This document shows positions 21,984 through 30,341 of a DNA stretch of 41,107 bases, piece after piece (within the stretch, counting starts at the first letter, position 1; each line of letters starts with the position of its first letter). The translations under genes were made by a program, and so were the position numbers. The notes beneath the pieces were generated by a model. The model searched no databases. It was not told the DNA's origin and worked only from the letters and a program-made list of their open reading frames with translations. Source of the stretch: Solobacterium sp. (GTDB taxonomy: Bacteria; Bacillota_I; Bacilli_A; Erysipelotrichales; Erysipelotrichaceae); assembly GCA_017510405.1 (NCBI GenBank), contig JAFWNG010000042.1, positions 1 to 41,107 of the forward strand, written 5' to 3'.

Positions 21984-24785
21984 ATGGGAAACACAGAAAT
22001 TTTTCAGATAGAAAATGCCACATTAATGCAATATACAGGTTCTGACAGAGAAGTGGTCATTCCAGACGGAGTAACAGCCATTGGAAAGTATGTATTTGAT
22101 TACTGCATAAACCTGACATGCGTAACGATTCCGGAAAGTGTAACATTCATTGGAGATTATGCATTCTATGAGTGTAAGAGCCTCACGGACATCACGCTTC
22201 CGGACGGCGTAACACATATCGGAAACTACGCGTTCTCTGGGTGTGAGAGTTTGACGGATATAAACATCCCGGAGAGAGTGGATTGCATCGAACAATATGC
22301 ATTTTCCAAATGCAGTAAACTGCAGAACGTAATAATTCCGAGCAGTGTTATAAAAATCAGTATGGGATCGTTTGAGCATTGTGAGAGTCTTGCAAACATT
22401 ACGATTCCGGAAAGTGTAACATTCATTGGAAATAATGCATTCTCCGGCTGTAAAAACCTGACGGGAATAACGATTCCCGGCAATGTAAAGGAAATCGGAG
22501 ACAGATCCTTTTATAACTGCACAAACCTGACGTCTGCGGTGATTTCAGACGGTGTTGCAAGCATTGGCTGGCACGCATTCTCCGGCTGTAAAAACCTGAC
22601 GGAAATAACGATTCCCGGCAGTGTAAAGGAAATGGAATACAAAGCCTTCTATGACTGCACAAACCTGATGTATGCAGTCATTTCGGATGGTGTTTCAAGT
22701 ATTGGCGAAGAAACGTTCTCCGGCTGTAAAAACCTGACGGGAATAACGATTCCCGGCAGTGTAAAGAAAATCGGAAACAGAGCCTTCTACGACTGCACAA
22801 ACCTGATGTCTGCAGTCATTTCGGATGGTGTTTCAAGTATTGGCGAAGAAACGTTCTCCAGCTGTAAAAACCTGATGAGTATGATGATTCCCGGCAGTGT
22901 AAAGAAAATCGGAAACAGAGCCTTCTATGACTGCACAAGCCTGACGTCTGCAGTGATTTCGGATGGTGTTTCAAGGATTGGCGAAGGAGCGTTCTCCGGC
23001 TGTAATAACCTGATGAGCATAACGATTTCAGACAGTGTTAAAAGTATTGAAAACAAGGCATTTTATGCGTGTGAAAGGCTCGAAATTGTAGTAATCCCTG
23101 CAAGTATAACAGACATAGGCAAGGACGTATTCTCAGGCTGCAATAACCTGACGGACATAACGATTCCAGACAGTGCAGGCCACATAGGTGTCAGGGTTTT
23201 CCAGGGATGCAAAGGTCTTGTGGACAAAGATGGGTTTGTGATCTACAAAGGAACACTTTATGCCTATATCGGTCCCGGCGGAGATGTGATCCTTCCGAAC
23301 ACCGTTAAAGCCATCGGCCCTTCTGTATTCAAAGGCTGCAGGACCATGACAGCCGTAACGATTCCCGGCAGTGTAAAGGAAATCGGAAAGAATGCATTCT
23401 CTGGGTGTGAAGAACTGACTTCTGTAGTGATTTCGGACGGTGTTGCAAGCATTGGCGAGGAAGCATTCTCCGATTGTAAAAGCCTGACAGACATAACGAT
23501 TCCCGACAGTGTCAAAGAAATCGGAAACAGAGCCTTCTATGACTGCAGAAACCTCACAGGCATTTCGATTCCTGGCAGCGTAAAAAATATAAGAAATTAT
23601 ACGTTCTATGGTTGTGAGAATCTGACGGAAATAACTATCCCTGAGGGTATGAAAAGTATCGGAAAACATGCATTTGCCAACTGCAGCAGACTGCAGAACG
23701 TGAAAATCCCGAGCAGTGTCAGAAAAATCAAGGATGGAGCGTTTCAGAACTGTGAGAGACTGACGGGCATAACGATTCCGGAGGGAGTGACCTGCATCGA
23801 TTCACATACATTTGCCGACTGCAGAAATCTGCAGGACGTAAATATTCCGGCACGTGTAACAAACATCTCCAAGAATGCATTTGATAGATGTGAGAACTTG
23901 ACAGATATCCATATTCCCGAAGGAGTGAGATACATCGGATCTAGCGCATTCGCTCATTGCGCAAATCTGAGCAGCGTGAGCATCCCGAAAAGCGTAACGA
24001 TTATCTGTAAAAGAGCGTTCAGTGGGTGTCAGAGCCTGACAGATATCCAAGTTCCTCAGGGAGTGAAAATCATCGGACCGTATGCATTCACGCACTGCAC
24101 AAGACTTCAAAACATTAAAATCCCTGGAAGTGTCACAAATATCGGAACAGGAGCGTTCTGCGACTGTGAAAGTCTGAAAAGCATCAGTATCCCCGAGGGA
24201 GTAGACAGTATCGAGCCGTGTACATTCGTAAATTGCCTGAATCTGACTGCTGTGAGCATTCCGGAAAGCGTAACAAGTATTGGAAAGAATGCGTTTTGCA
24301 GGTGCAGAAGTCTGAAAGGCATAACGATCCCCGCTGGTGTAACATTAATGAATGGTAATCCATTCTCCCAATGTTCGCTTGATTATGTGATCTGTTACAC
24401 GACATACCCGGTATCTTATATGAATTTTGAAAACACTTTTCTTATCTACCTGGGCGGCCCGCCTTCTGATGTAATTGGAGTACACTTCAGAAAAGCGATT
24501 TTGGGATATCTGTATGCTGTTGAACATGGTATAACGGAGATCAAAGCGTGGAGAAACAGTTACCTGAAATATATCAATGACAGAATAATTATTCTCATTG
24601 AAGACAGACAATCCTGCATATCCGTTCTTTCGATTGTGATCAGGGAAGAACTGCTGAACATAGTAACTTCCAGACGCCTTCTGGATTACTATAATAAAAA
24701 GAACGATACCGAATCCAAAGCCATCGTTCTGCAGTACATTCATAAAAAGTTCGGAACGGTCAGTTCAGGAGACTTTTCCTTGTAG
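21984..24785 (+). CDS. BspA-type leucine-rich-repeat protein without signal peptide
   Basis: A 933-residue protein made of about 34 LRR_5 units of 23 residues with the pattern IGxxAFxxCxxLxxIxIPxxV. A short segment near 410-440 (VDKDGFVIYKGTLYAYIGPG) interrupts the array, as in other BspA-like proteins. The last ~140 residues (from YVICYTTYPV on) are non-repeat, helical and Ile/Tyr-rich. BspA-like proteins usually sit on the surface and bind host proteins, but here the N-terminus MGNTEIFQIENATLMQYTG has no signal peptide or anchor. It is therefore cytoplasmic or exported by another route. Several repeats are nearly identical in DNA, with a 138-base higher-order period between 22430 and 23000. 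Start chosen for GGAG upstream. Confidence 0.85.
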   Translation: MGNTEIFQIENATLMQYTGSDREVVIPDGVTAIGKYVFDYCINLTCVTIPESVTFIGDYAFYECKSLTDITLPDGVTHIGNYAFSGCESLTDINIPERVDCIEQYAFSKCSKLQNVIIPSSVIKISMGSFEHCESLANITIPESVTFIGNNAFSGCKNLTGITIPGNVKEIGDRSFYNCTNLTSAVISDGVASIGWHAFSGCKNLTEITIPGSVKEMEYKAFYDCTNLMYAVISDGVSSIGEETFSGCKNLTGITIPGSVKKIGNRAFYDCTNLMSAVISDGVSSIGEETFSSCKNLMSMMIPGSVKKIGNRAFYDCTSLTSAVISDGVSRIGEGAFSGCNNLMSITISDSVKSIENKAFYACERLEIVVIPASITDIGKDVFSGCNNLTDITIPDSAGHIGVRVFQGCKGLVDKDGFVIYKGTLYAYIGPGGDVILPNTVKAIGPSVFKGCRTMTAVTIPGSVKEIGKNAFSGCEELTSVVISDGVASIGEEAFSDCKSLTDITIPDSVKEIGNRAFYDCRNLTGISIPGSVKNIRNYTFYGCENLTEITIPEGMKSIGKHAFANCSRLQNVKIPSSVRKIKDGAFQNCERLTGITIPEGVTCIDSHTFADCRNLQDVNIPARVTNISKNAFDRCENLTDIHIPEGVRYIGSSAFAHCANLSSVSIPKSVTIICKRAFSGCQSLTDIQVPQGVKIIGPYAFTHCTRLQNIKIPGSVTNIGTGAFCDCESLKSISIPEGVDSIEPCTFVNCLNLTAVSIPESVTSIGKNAFCRCRSLKGITIPAGVTLMNGNPFSQCSLDYVICYTTYPVSYMNFENTFLIYLGGPPSDVIGVHFRKAILGYLYAVEHGITEIKAWRNSYLKYINDRIIILIEDRQSCISVLSIVIREELLNIVTSRRLLDYYNKKNDTESKAIVLQYIHKKFGTVSSGDFSL
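22430..23010 (+). repeat. Near-identical tandem 69/138-base repeats inside the LRR gene
   Basis: The word GTGTTTCAAGTATTGGCGAA recurs at a 138-base interval (about 22690 and 22828), and TTCTCCGGCTGTAAAAACCT recurs several times at multiples of 69. The two-unit period (46 codons) indicates recent duplication by slippage or recombination. Confidence 0.7.
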
Positions 24786-24868
24786 GAGACTGTGTGAGTT
24801 TATTCTCTGTCCTCATAACCTGCTCGCGAAGCAGATATGGGCAATAATCTGCAGCAGTCTTCCCGGCA

Positions 24869-25210
24869 TCAACTGAAGTCACCCAGCATATCGATTCCGT
24901 AACATACCAGTAAAATATTGCGGATGACAAAATATGAAAACCAGATCACAAGAAATGCACTGTATGCAATAATTCTTGCTTTATAGATTCTGATGCCACG
25001 TTTTGCTTCAAGGATCTTAACACCTTGGAGAAATACTGCTGTCAGCAGCATCAGGATCACTGCCGGATTATAATACAGTGACTTCATCAGCTGCAGTTTG
25101 AAAAGAGCTTCGACCGCCCTGGTTCCGCCGCAGCCTGGGCAATATATATGAAAATGATTTCGGATAAAACATCCTGCTTTTTCCAGGAAATCCAATATAT
25201 AGAACAGCAT
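24869..25210 (-). CDS. DUF2752 membrane protein (system B)
   Basis: A 113-residue membrane protein with the DUF2752 signature YCPGCGGTRAVEAL (residues 24-37), a Cys pair in a short loop, followed by two hydrophobic helices (AVILMLLTAVFL; IIAYSAFLVIWFSYFVI). The function of DUF2752 is unknown. A ribosome site GGATAG lies upstream. It follows the 521-residue gene of system B in the same direction, but a strong hairpin (25228-25264) lies between them, so it is either attenuated or separately transcribed. Confidence 0.75.
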   Translation of the reverse strand: MLFYILDFLEKAGCFIRNHFHIYCPGCGGTRAVEALFKLQLMKSLYYNPAVILMLLTAVFLQGVKILEAKRGIRIYKARIIAYSAFLVIWFSYFVIRNILLVCYGIDMLGDFS

Positions 25211-25227
25211 ATTCCACTATCCTGCAC

Positions 25228-25264
25228 AAGAAGAGTGCGGCTGAAAGACGGCCGCACTCTTCTT
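25228..25264 (-). terminator. Strong hairpin between the 521-residue gene and DUF2752
   Basis: A perfect 14-base-pair stem (AAGAAGAGTGCGGC pairing with GCCGCACTCTTCTT) closes a nine-base loop. On the minus strand only a mixed TCTTCTT tract lies at the 3' side, so termination may be partial and allow expression of the DUF2752 gene. Confidence 0.6.
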
Positions 25265-25284
25265 TTCCATGACAACTATTTGAA

Positions 25285-26850
25285 TCAGAAAACCGGACCG
25301 CTGCCGCTTTCATCAGTATTGCCGCTGCTGACCACTGTCTGAGAATTTGAATTGAGAAGCTGCTGAATAGCCATCAACACAGTATCTTTCAGACTGCTCT
25401 CCCACATAGTAACGGAGGGACTTAACTTTTTATAAAGAGATACAGCCTGCTGTTTTTGCTCTGCAAGTTCTGCCTGAACAGGTAAAAACAAGGTATAGAA
25501 CTTAATATTCAGTTTTTTACCGATCCGAACAACGTGAACAAAGATTCCCATCTGCCTGCACTCACTTGTTTCAATCAGAATACCATCCAGATTTTCTTCG
25601 CCGCTGCCGGACATTGCTACACATTTCTTACGCTCAGCAGTAACGGAATCACCGTATTCGTCCGCAAAGTCCGTCTTAAGTTTGGCAAGGATCTTATTTG
25701 TATCCGGAACACTGATGCCATTGGTTATGAACAGGTCTTTGTTTTCATCTCTTACCGCAAGAGAATATGACAGCGTCTTTTCCTGGAATGCAAAGTTCTC
25801 AAACAGACCGTTATATTCATCATCTTTCCACGCAAGCGATGAGACATCAATGTACATTGCATTCTCATCGGATACAACATTATATCCGTCCGGTGCTTTT
25901 CCACCGCCGTTAGTAAGGGAATGGAGTCTCTCCTGGGTCTTCGCAGTCATTTGCTTTCCTGAACTGAGCATATTCTGAAGAACCATGTTTTCAGCCTGAT
26001 ATGCCTTCATCCACATCAAAGCTGAAGCGATCAATGTCATTTTCTCAGCGGAATAACTGGTCATAGAGCGAACAGTATCCCTCACAACACCCTCTCCGCC
26101 CATCTGCTTCATTGCATACAGTTCCGCGATTTTCACATCAACGTTAGATTCCTCAACCAGATGATTAAATACATCTGCCGCTTTTTGATACGATTCAGCA
26201 GAATACGGTTTCTCTGTTGCATAGAACCAGATACAGCGAAGAACCTCCTCAATATCGATCGCAAAGATTTCAGAATAATTACGGGATGAGAGACTGTCCT
26301 GACACGCTTTTATATAAGCATCAGCCGCAGCCTTATGCATGGAACGAACTGAATCCCAGTAATCTTTCCGGATACTTCCGTAATTATCAGGATCTATCAT
26401 TCGTGTATCCGGCAGTTTATTAACTCTGTCTCCAAAAGTAAAGAATTCTTCCGCAAGTTTTGTACATATATTGATTGGTCCATCATAACCTCTGTATTTC
26501 GTAAGACTTTTCAGCATCATATTTGTTTTTGACATTTCCGAGATAGTATTCTTAAGAGACTGATATATATCCCAATAAGAGTCTCGCCTCTCAAAATACA
26601 TTTTTCCGAAAAAGTTAGAGAGATCACGATAAAACTGATTCTGTTGACTATTATATGTTCCTGTCACCTTTTCGACTTCTCTCTGATGCGCCTGATTGCG
26701 TCTGTCTATTTCCTCCTGCCGTCTTCGATTTTCCCTAGCCACCTCTTCTTTATGCCTGTCTATAGCGTTAATAGTTTTCTTGAACAGATAAAAGAAAAGG
26801 AATAAAGCGAAAAGTATACAAATAAATTCTCCAAATGATATGTCTTCCAT
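25285..26850 (-). CDS. Membrane-anchored helical protein (system B)
   Basis: A 521-residue protein with one N-terminal membrane helix (about 8-24, FICILFALFLFFYLF), then a charged coiled coil (RHKEEVARENRRRQEEIDRR, near 32-60) rich in Arg/Glu/Gln, a long helical body, and a C-terminal mixed alpha/beta domain from about 330 on with MYIDVSSLAWKDDEYNG and CVAMSGSGEENLDG. I recognise no family. It follows the ATPase gene by 14 bases with GAGGAG as ribosome site, so it is a partner of that ATPase. Its single-anchor plan suits a docking or coupling part of a membrane complex on the cytoplasmic face. Confidence 0.7.
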   Translation of the reverse strand: MEDISFGEFICILFALFLFFYLFKKTINAIDRHKEEVARENRRRQEEIDRRNQAHQREVEKVTGTYNSQQNQFYRDLSNFFGKMYFERRDSYWDIYQSLKNTISEMSKTNMMLKSLTKYRGYDGPINICTKLAEEFFTFGDRVNKLPDTRMIDPDNYGSIRKDYWDSVRSMHKAAADAYIKACQDSLSSRNYSEIFAIDIEEVLRCIWFYATEKPYSAESYQKAADVFNHLVEESNVDVKIAELYAMKQMGGEGVVRDTVRSMTSYSAEKMTLIASALMWMKAYQAENMVLQNMLSSGKQMTAKTQERLHSLTNGGGKAPDGYNVVSDENAMYIDVSSLAWKDDEYNGLFENFAFQEKTLSYSLAVRDENKDLFITNGISVPDTNKILAKLKTDFADEYGDSVTAERKKCVAMSGSGEENLDGILIETSECRQMGIFVHVVRIGKKLNIKFYTLFLPVQAELAEQKQQAVSLYKKLSPSVTMWESSLKDTVLMAIQQLLNSNSQTVVSSGNTDESGSGPVF

Positions 26851-26864
26851 AGTTTTTTCTCCTC

Positions 26865-29432
26865 TTATTCTAAAATCGGAATATCCTGTACTCTTGCAGT
26901 CATGTTTTCTATGTAACTGAATATTTCGGCAAACTCATCTTTTAACGGACTGTTCTGCAGCTCCCCTTTTAGCCATAGTTTCTCCAGTCTCTTGCACTTT
27001 TTCTGAAGAAGTTCAAGCTTTGCCAGCAGAAGCAGTTTTTCACTTTTTATTGACAGCATCTCCGCAGTATCATCTGCGTCCGCTGAAATACAGCGTTTCT
27101 CGAGATCAGGGATGCTATCGATAACAGGAAACATATACTTGTCCTGCCAGGTCCCGAAAGCTGTAGTAATCACCCTCTGAATCGTCTTCTCTCCGGCAAT
27201 ATGACTGTAAAGCTGATCGTCATTCGCAGCATCATAATCGATATTCGGCGATGGCCACTGTGCAATCTGAACGGTAAAGGGTTTCTGAGTTTTCTCATGA
27301 TATATGAGAGCCTTACCGGTAGTAAATGACGCCATTTGTTCCAGCTGAAGCGGAGACGCAGATATTGCCGTTCCGATCTGCTCCCTGTCATCCTGAGAAG
27401 TAAGCCGGTGAACAAGTTTAAATCCTGTATTCTTTGTAACTTCATTTGCCAGAGCCGTAGGCAGCTGATCCGCAATTACGATTGCTTCCCGAAGCGCACG
27501 CACTTCCGCCAGCATCTTTACAATGTATGATGTCGCGGAAATCTTGGGATCTACAGATTCTGAGCTGGCCTGCTGCGCAGCAGGCGCAATGATATTGTGT
27601 GCCTCTTCAATAAATATCACGTGACGCACCGGCATCTTCCTGCCGCTCGCATCAACTCCGCCGTTCGGATCCGCTCTGAGTGTTTCCAGGATATAGTGAC
27701 ACACCAGAAGGACAAAAAAGTTTTTCGCCTGTTCCGCAAGAACTTCCAGTTCAACAATTGCCGAAACAGAAAGCCATTCGTCAGGCGCCAGTGTTGACGT
27801 ATGCGTATCAAACACTTCTCCTGCATCTCTTTCCATCAGGCCGCCCAGACGAACCTGCAGAAATGCTCTGACATTGCCTTTTATCTCTGCATCGTAGCTT
27901 GAAGCGTCGATTTCTGCCTGAAGATTATCGTATACATCCCGCAGACCGGGATACGGCAGATCACACTCTTCGTCATTCATATCTTCGATATCCCAGCCCA
28001 GATCTGTATAAGACCGCTGAATGGAACTGCTTAAGAACTTATAGGTCGGGCCTTCGAGGGTAAAGGATCCTTCAAAAACTTCCAGCAGCGCATTGATGTG
28101 TTCGCTTAGCCTTACGCCCTTCGGGAACTCCAGCGGATTCATCCGGAGCGGAAAGTGACTTTGAAGGTGAGGTGAAAACAAATAGATATCCTGCAGGTTC
28201 TTATGTCCCAATAATGACCGGTACTCCTTCTTAGCCGGTTCTAAAGCTAAAAACGGAATATTGTTCTTCCTGAGCTGCGTTATCAGGTGAAGCATTGTAT
28301 TTGTTTTTCCCGATCCCGGCATACCGGTGAAGAATGCATGTCTGGGAAGATCCTTTAGAGAGAAATTGACAGGATAATCATGCATATCCCGACCGAGATA
28401 CAATCCGTCCGACACCTGTACAGGTGCCGTTTCTTTCGGTATCTCAATTACCTCACCGTCAAACAGAACGGGAAACCGGAAAAACGGCACGACTTCCGGC
28501 AGGCAGTATGTAGTTGACCAGCTTCTTAATTGAGCCTGATTCGGATAATAACAGTAATTACTTGCTTTATTATCCATTCGCGTAAACAGTTTATATTTTC
28601 CATCTGCGTCCGGTTTGATCGGCGCAATAGAAAAATCACCTTCACTGATTGATTCCGAACCGGATGCATTTAAAATGACTCTGGCCTTGAAAAGAGATTC
28701 CGCAAAAGCATACATGTTCACTCTGAAATGCGGGGTCGTTTCGATGTTTGTGAGCCATTCTTCATATTCACTGCAGATATCACGGGCATAATTATCCCCT
28801 TTAACACTGTCCGTATTATTCAGAAGTTTAATATCATTCTCGCCGCGCAGGGATTTAAGCACCGGATTAAAACAGTTTCTCGTCTCCTGTGATGTCGATG
28901 CAGGATACAGATCTACTCTGAATGCACAGGGTTTTGAAGGCGAATAGGACATACTTACGGTTTCCATGATCCGGAATAAGTCATACAGTCTTCCTTCCGT
29001 ATTCATTTCCCATTTCGGCACATAATGAACCGCAGTCGTCTGACCCGTTAATGGATTAAAAATATCTGCGATTCTCTCTTTTTTCGTCAAAGTTGCCCCT
29101 GCTTCAAAGGAAATTTCAGGCAGACCTGATTTTTTGAACTCATAGAAGTCGCTGAGCGGTGAACTCTTTAATAACGGCTCTATCATCTTCAGTTCCTGCG
29201 GATCTCCCTGAAGTATAAGGAATACCTTTAATCGGTTTCCCATGGGTTCTGACGGTATAAATGTATATAAAAGATGAAAACTGGTAGAGCTTTCTTTACA
29301 GATACCGTGCCATTGTCTCAAGAAGTTCTCATGCCGCTTCAGAACACCTTCTGTGCCTGTATCAGCCAAAGACTGGTATTTGTTCAGGCTCAGATCAGGT
29401 AGCTGATCGACCTGAAAGCATAAAAACGCCAT
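26865..29432 (-). CDS. HerA/VirB4-type P-loop ATPase (system B motor)
   Basis: An 855-residue paralogue of the system A ATPase. The N-terminal domain has the related FLRQWHGICKESST. Walker A GMPGSGKTNTM lies near 367-377, then LEPAKKEYRSLLG and MNPLEFPKGVRL, Walker B HVIFIEEAHNII near 603-614, MLAEVRALREAIVIADQLPTALA, SQDDREQIG and FTTGKALIYHE, all shared with system A. It lacks the two C-terminal cysteine clusters and ends instead in a Leu/Lys/Glu-rich coiled coil (KLELLQKKCKRLEKL). Ribosome site AAGGA. It lies between the 182-residue coiled-coil gene and the membrane-anchored gene. Like its paralogue it should form a hexameric motor; the substrate is unknown. Confidence 0.85.
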   Translation of the reverse strand: MAFLCFQVDQLPDLSLNKYQSLADTGTEGVLKRHENFLRQWHGICKESSTSFHLLYTFIPSEPMGNRLKVFLILQGDPQELKMIEPLLKSSPLSDFYEFKKSGLPEISFEAGATLTKKERIADIFNPLTGQTTAVHYVPKWEMNTEGRLYDLFRIMETVSMSYSPSKPCAFRVDLYPASTSQETRNCFNPVLKSLRGENDIKLLNNTDSVKGDNYARDICSEYEEWLTNIETTPHFRVNMYAFAESLFKARVILNASGSESISEGDFSIAPIKPDADGKYKLFTRMDNKASNYCYYPNQAQLRSWSTTYCLPEVVPFFRFPVLFDGEVIEIPKETAPVQVSDGLYLGRDMHDYPVNFSLKDLPRHAFFTGMPGSGKTNTMLHLITQLRKNNIPFLALEPAKKEYRSLLGHKNLQDIYLFSPHLQSHFPLRMNPLEFPKGVRLSEHINALLEVFEGSFTLEGPTYKFLSSSIQRSYTDLGWDIEDMNDEECDLPYPGLRDVYDNLQAEIDASSYDAEIKGNVRAFLQVRLGGLMERDAGEVFDTHTSTLAPDEWLSVSAIVELEVLAEQAKNFFVLLVCHYILETLRADPNGGVDASGRKMPVRHVIFIEEAHNIIAPAAQQASSESVDPKISATSYIVKMLAEVRALREAIVIADQLPTALANEVTKNTGFKLVHRLTSQDDREQIGTAISASPLQLEQMASFTTGKALIYHEKTQKPFTVQIAQWPSPNIDYDAANDDQLYSHIAGEKTIQRVITTAFGTWQDKYMFPVIDSIPDLEKRCISADADDTAEMLSIKSEKLLLLAKLELLQKKCKRLEKLWLKGELQNSPLKDEFAEIFSYIENMTARVQDIPILE

Positions 29433-29522
29433 ATATTATCTGTCCTTTCTCGGATTATTTTCATAATTCTCTTCCATCGTTATTTCTGAGAATTATCTTC
29501 AATTACAAATGAAGCACGTATT

Positions 29523-30071
29523 TCAGGAGTTTAGATTCCGCCGGCTGTGGATGCTCTTCTTCTGTGCTTCTGCCTGCTCGACCTGGTCACGAAGTTTTTC
29601 AGCATATTCGGCTCTCATCCTCATATATTCCTGTTTTTTGACTTCAGCTGCGGATGCAGATGCAGATGCATCTGTTGATGCCGCCTCCATTACAATGGTT
29701 TTCAGATCATCCGACTGCTTAGAAAGCTCATCTGCTGTTTCCTGCATCTGATTTAACCGTTCTTCAATTTCTTTCTGAACCTTTTCCCGTTCCGCAGCCA
29801 CTTCCTCATCATACTGAACCATTAATGCATCTATTGCAGCATTCAGTTCCGCCAGCATTCTTGCTTTGTCCTCGTGAGCAATACTTGACGACAAAATACG
29901 TTCATATGCAGCCTCTAGTTTTGCCTTATCTGCTTCGAACATCTCACCTATGCCGTGTATATCACGATCACAATCTATCCCTTCCTGGGTTTCTTTATTC
30001 ATATCGTCGTATGAAAGATTATCATATCTTCCAAGATTCATACCTTTCGTGAGGATTTTCTTCATTGCCAT
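29523..30071 (-). CDS. Coiled-coil protein (system B)
   Basis: A 182-residue charged protein: a short N-terminal part MAMKKILTKGMNLGRYDN, then long helices with heptad-like Glu/Lys/Leu spacing (AAEREKVQKEIEERLNQM; RMRAEYAEKLRDQVEQAEAQ) split by a low-complexity ASASASAAE linker. No signal peptide, no membrane helix, no family recognised. AAGGAG is the ribosome site. It heads the system B operon, 90 bases before the ATPase gene. It occupies the role the 143-residue coiled-coil protein may have in system A, though their sequences are not visibly similar. Confidence 0.7.
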   Translation of the reverse strand: MAMKKILTKGMNLGRYDNLSYDDMNKETQEGIDCDRDIHGIGEMFEADKAKLEAAYERILSSSIAHEDKARMLAELNAAIDALMVQYDEEVAAEREKVQKEIEERLNQMQETADELSKQSDDLKTIVMEAASTDASASASAAEVKKQEYMRMRAEYAEKLRDQVEQAEAQKKSIHSRRNLNS

Positions 30072-30185
30072 ATTCTTTTCTCCTTTTCGTATACCTCATA
30101 GTTCACACTCATGTTCACTTTGCTCACTGAGGAAAATACACGCTGCTTCAGTGAATGATAGTTCTTATGTATGCTGTGGAAGCAT

Positions 30186-30213
30186 GTGCTGCCAACACAA
30201 AAAAAGTCAGCAC
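30186..30213. repeat. Inverted repeat in the leader of the system B operon
   Basis: GTGCTG/CAGCAC arms enclose an A-run (T-run on the transcribed strand). The structure lies between the kinase terminator and the first system B gene. TTGACA on the minus strand (about 30262-30267) lies upstream but no well-spaced -10 is evident. Confidence 0.35.
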
Positions 30214-30295
30214 TTTCTTTTGCTGTGATTGTACCGTGAAAGGCTTTGCAAATCGGAAACCTTGTCAAATTGGCTGTTTTTCATGTCGATATAGC

Positions 30296-30323
30296 AAAAA
30301 AAGACTGAGTGCTGTGCATTCAG
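30296..30323 (-). terminator. Terminator of the histidine kinase gene
   Basis: CTGAATGC-ACA-GCACTCAG (one mismatch) is followed by TCTTTTTTT on the minus strand, just after the kinase stop. Confidence 0.65.
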
Positions 30324-30341
30324 CCGCAGGCAGTATCTCTG

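Noticed and set aside
22430-23600. CRISPR-like array suggested by regular repeats
   Set aside because: The 69-base periodicity is in frame and codes for LRR units; there are no unique spacers and no cas genes.
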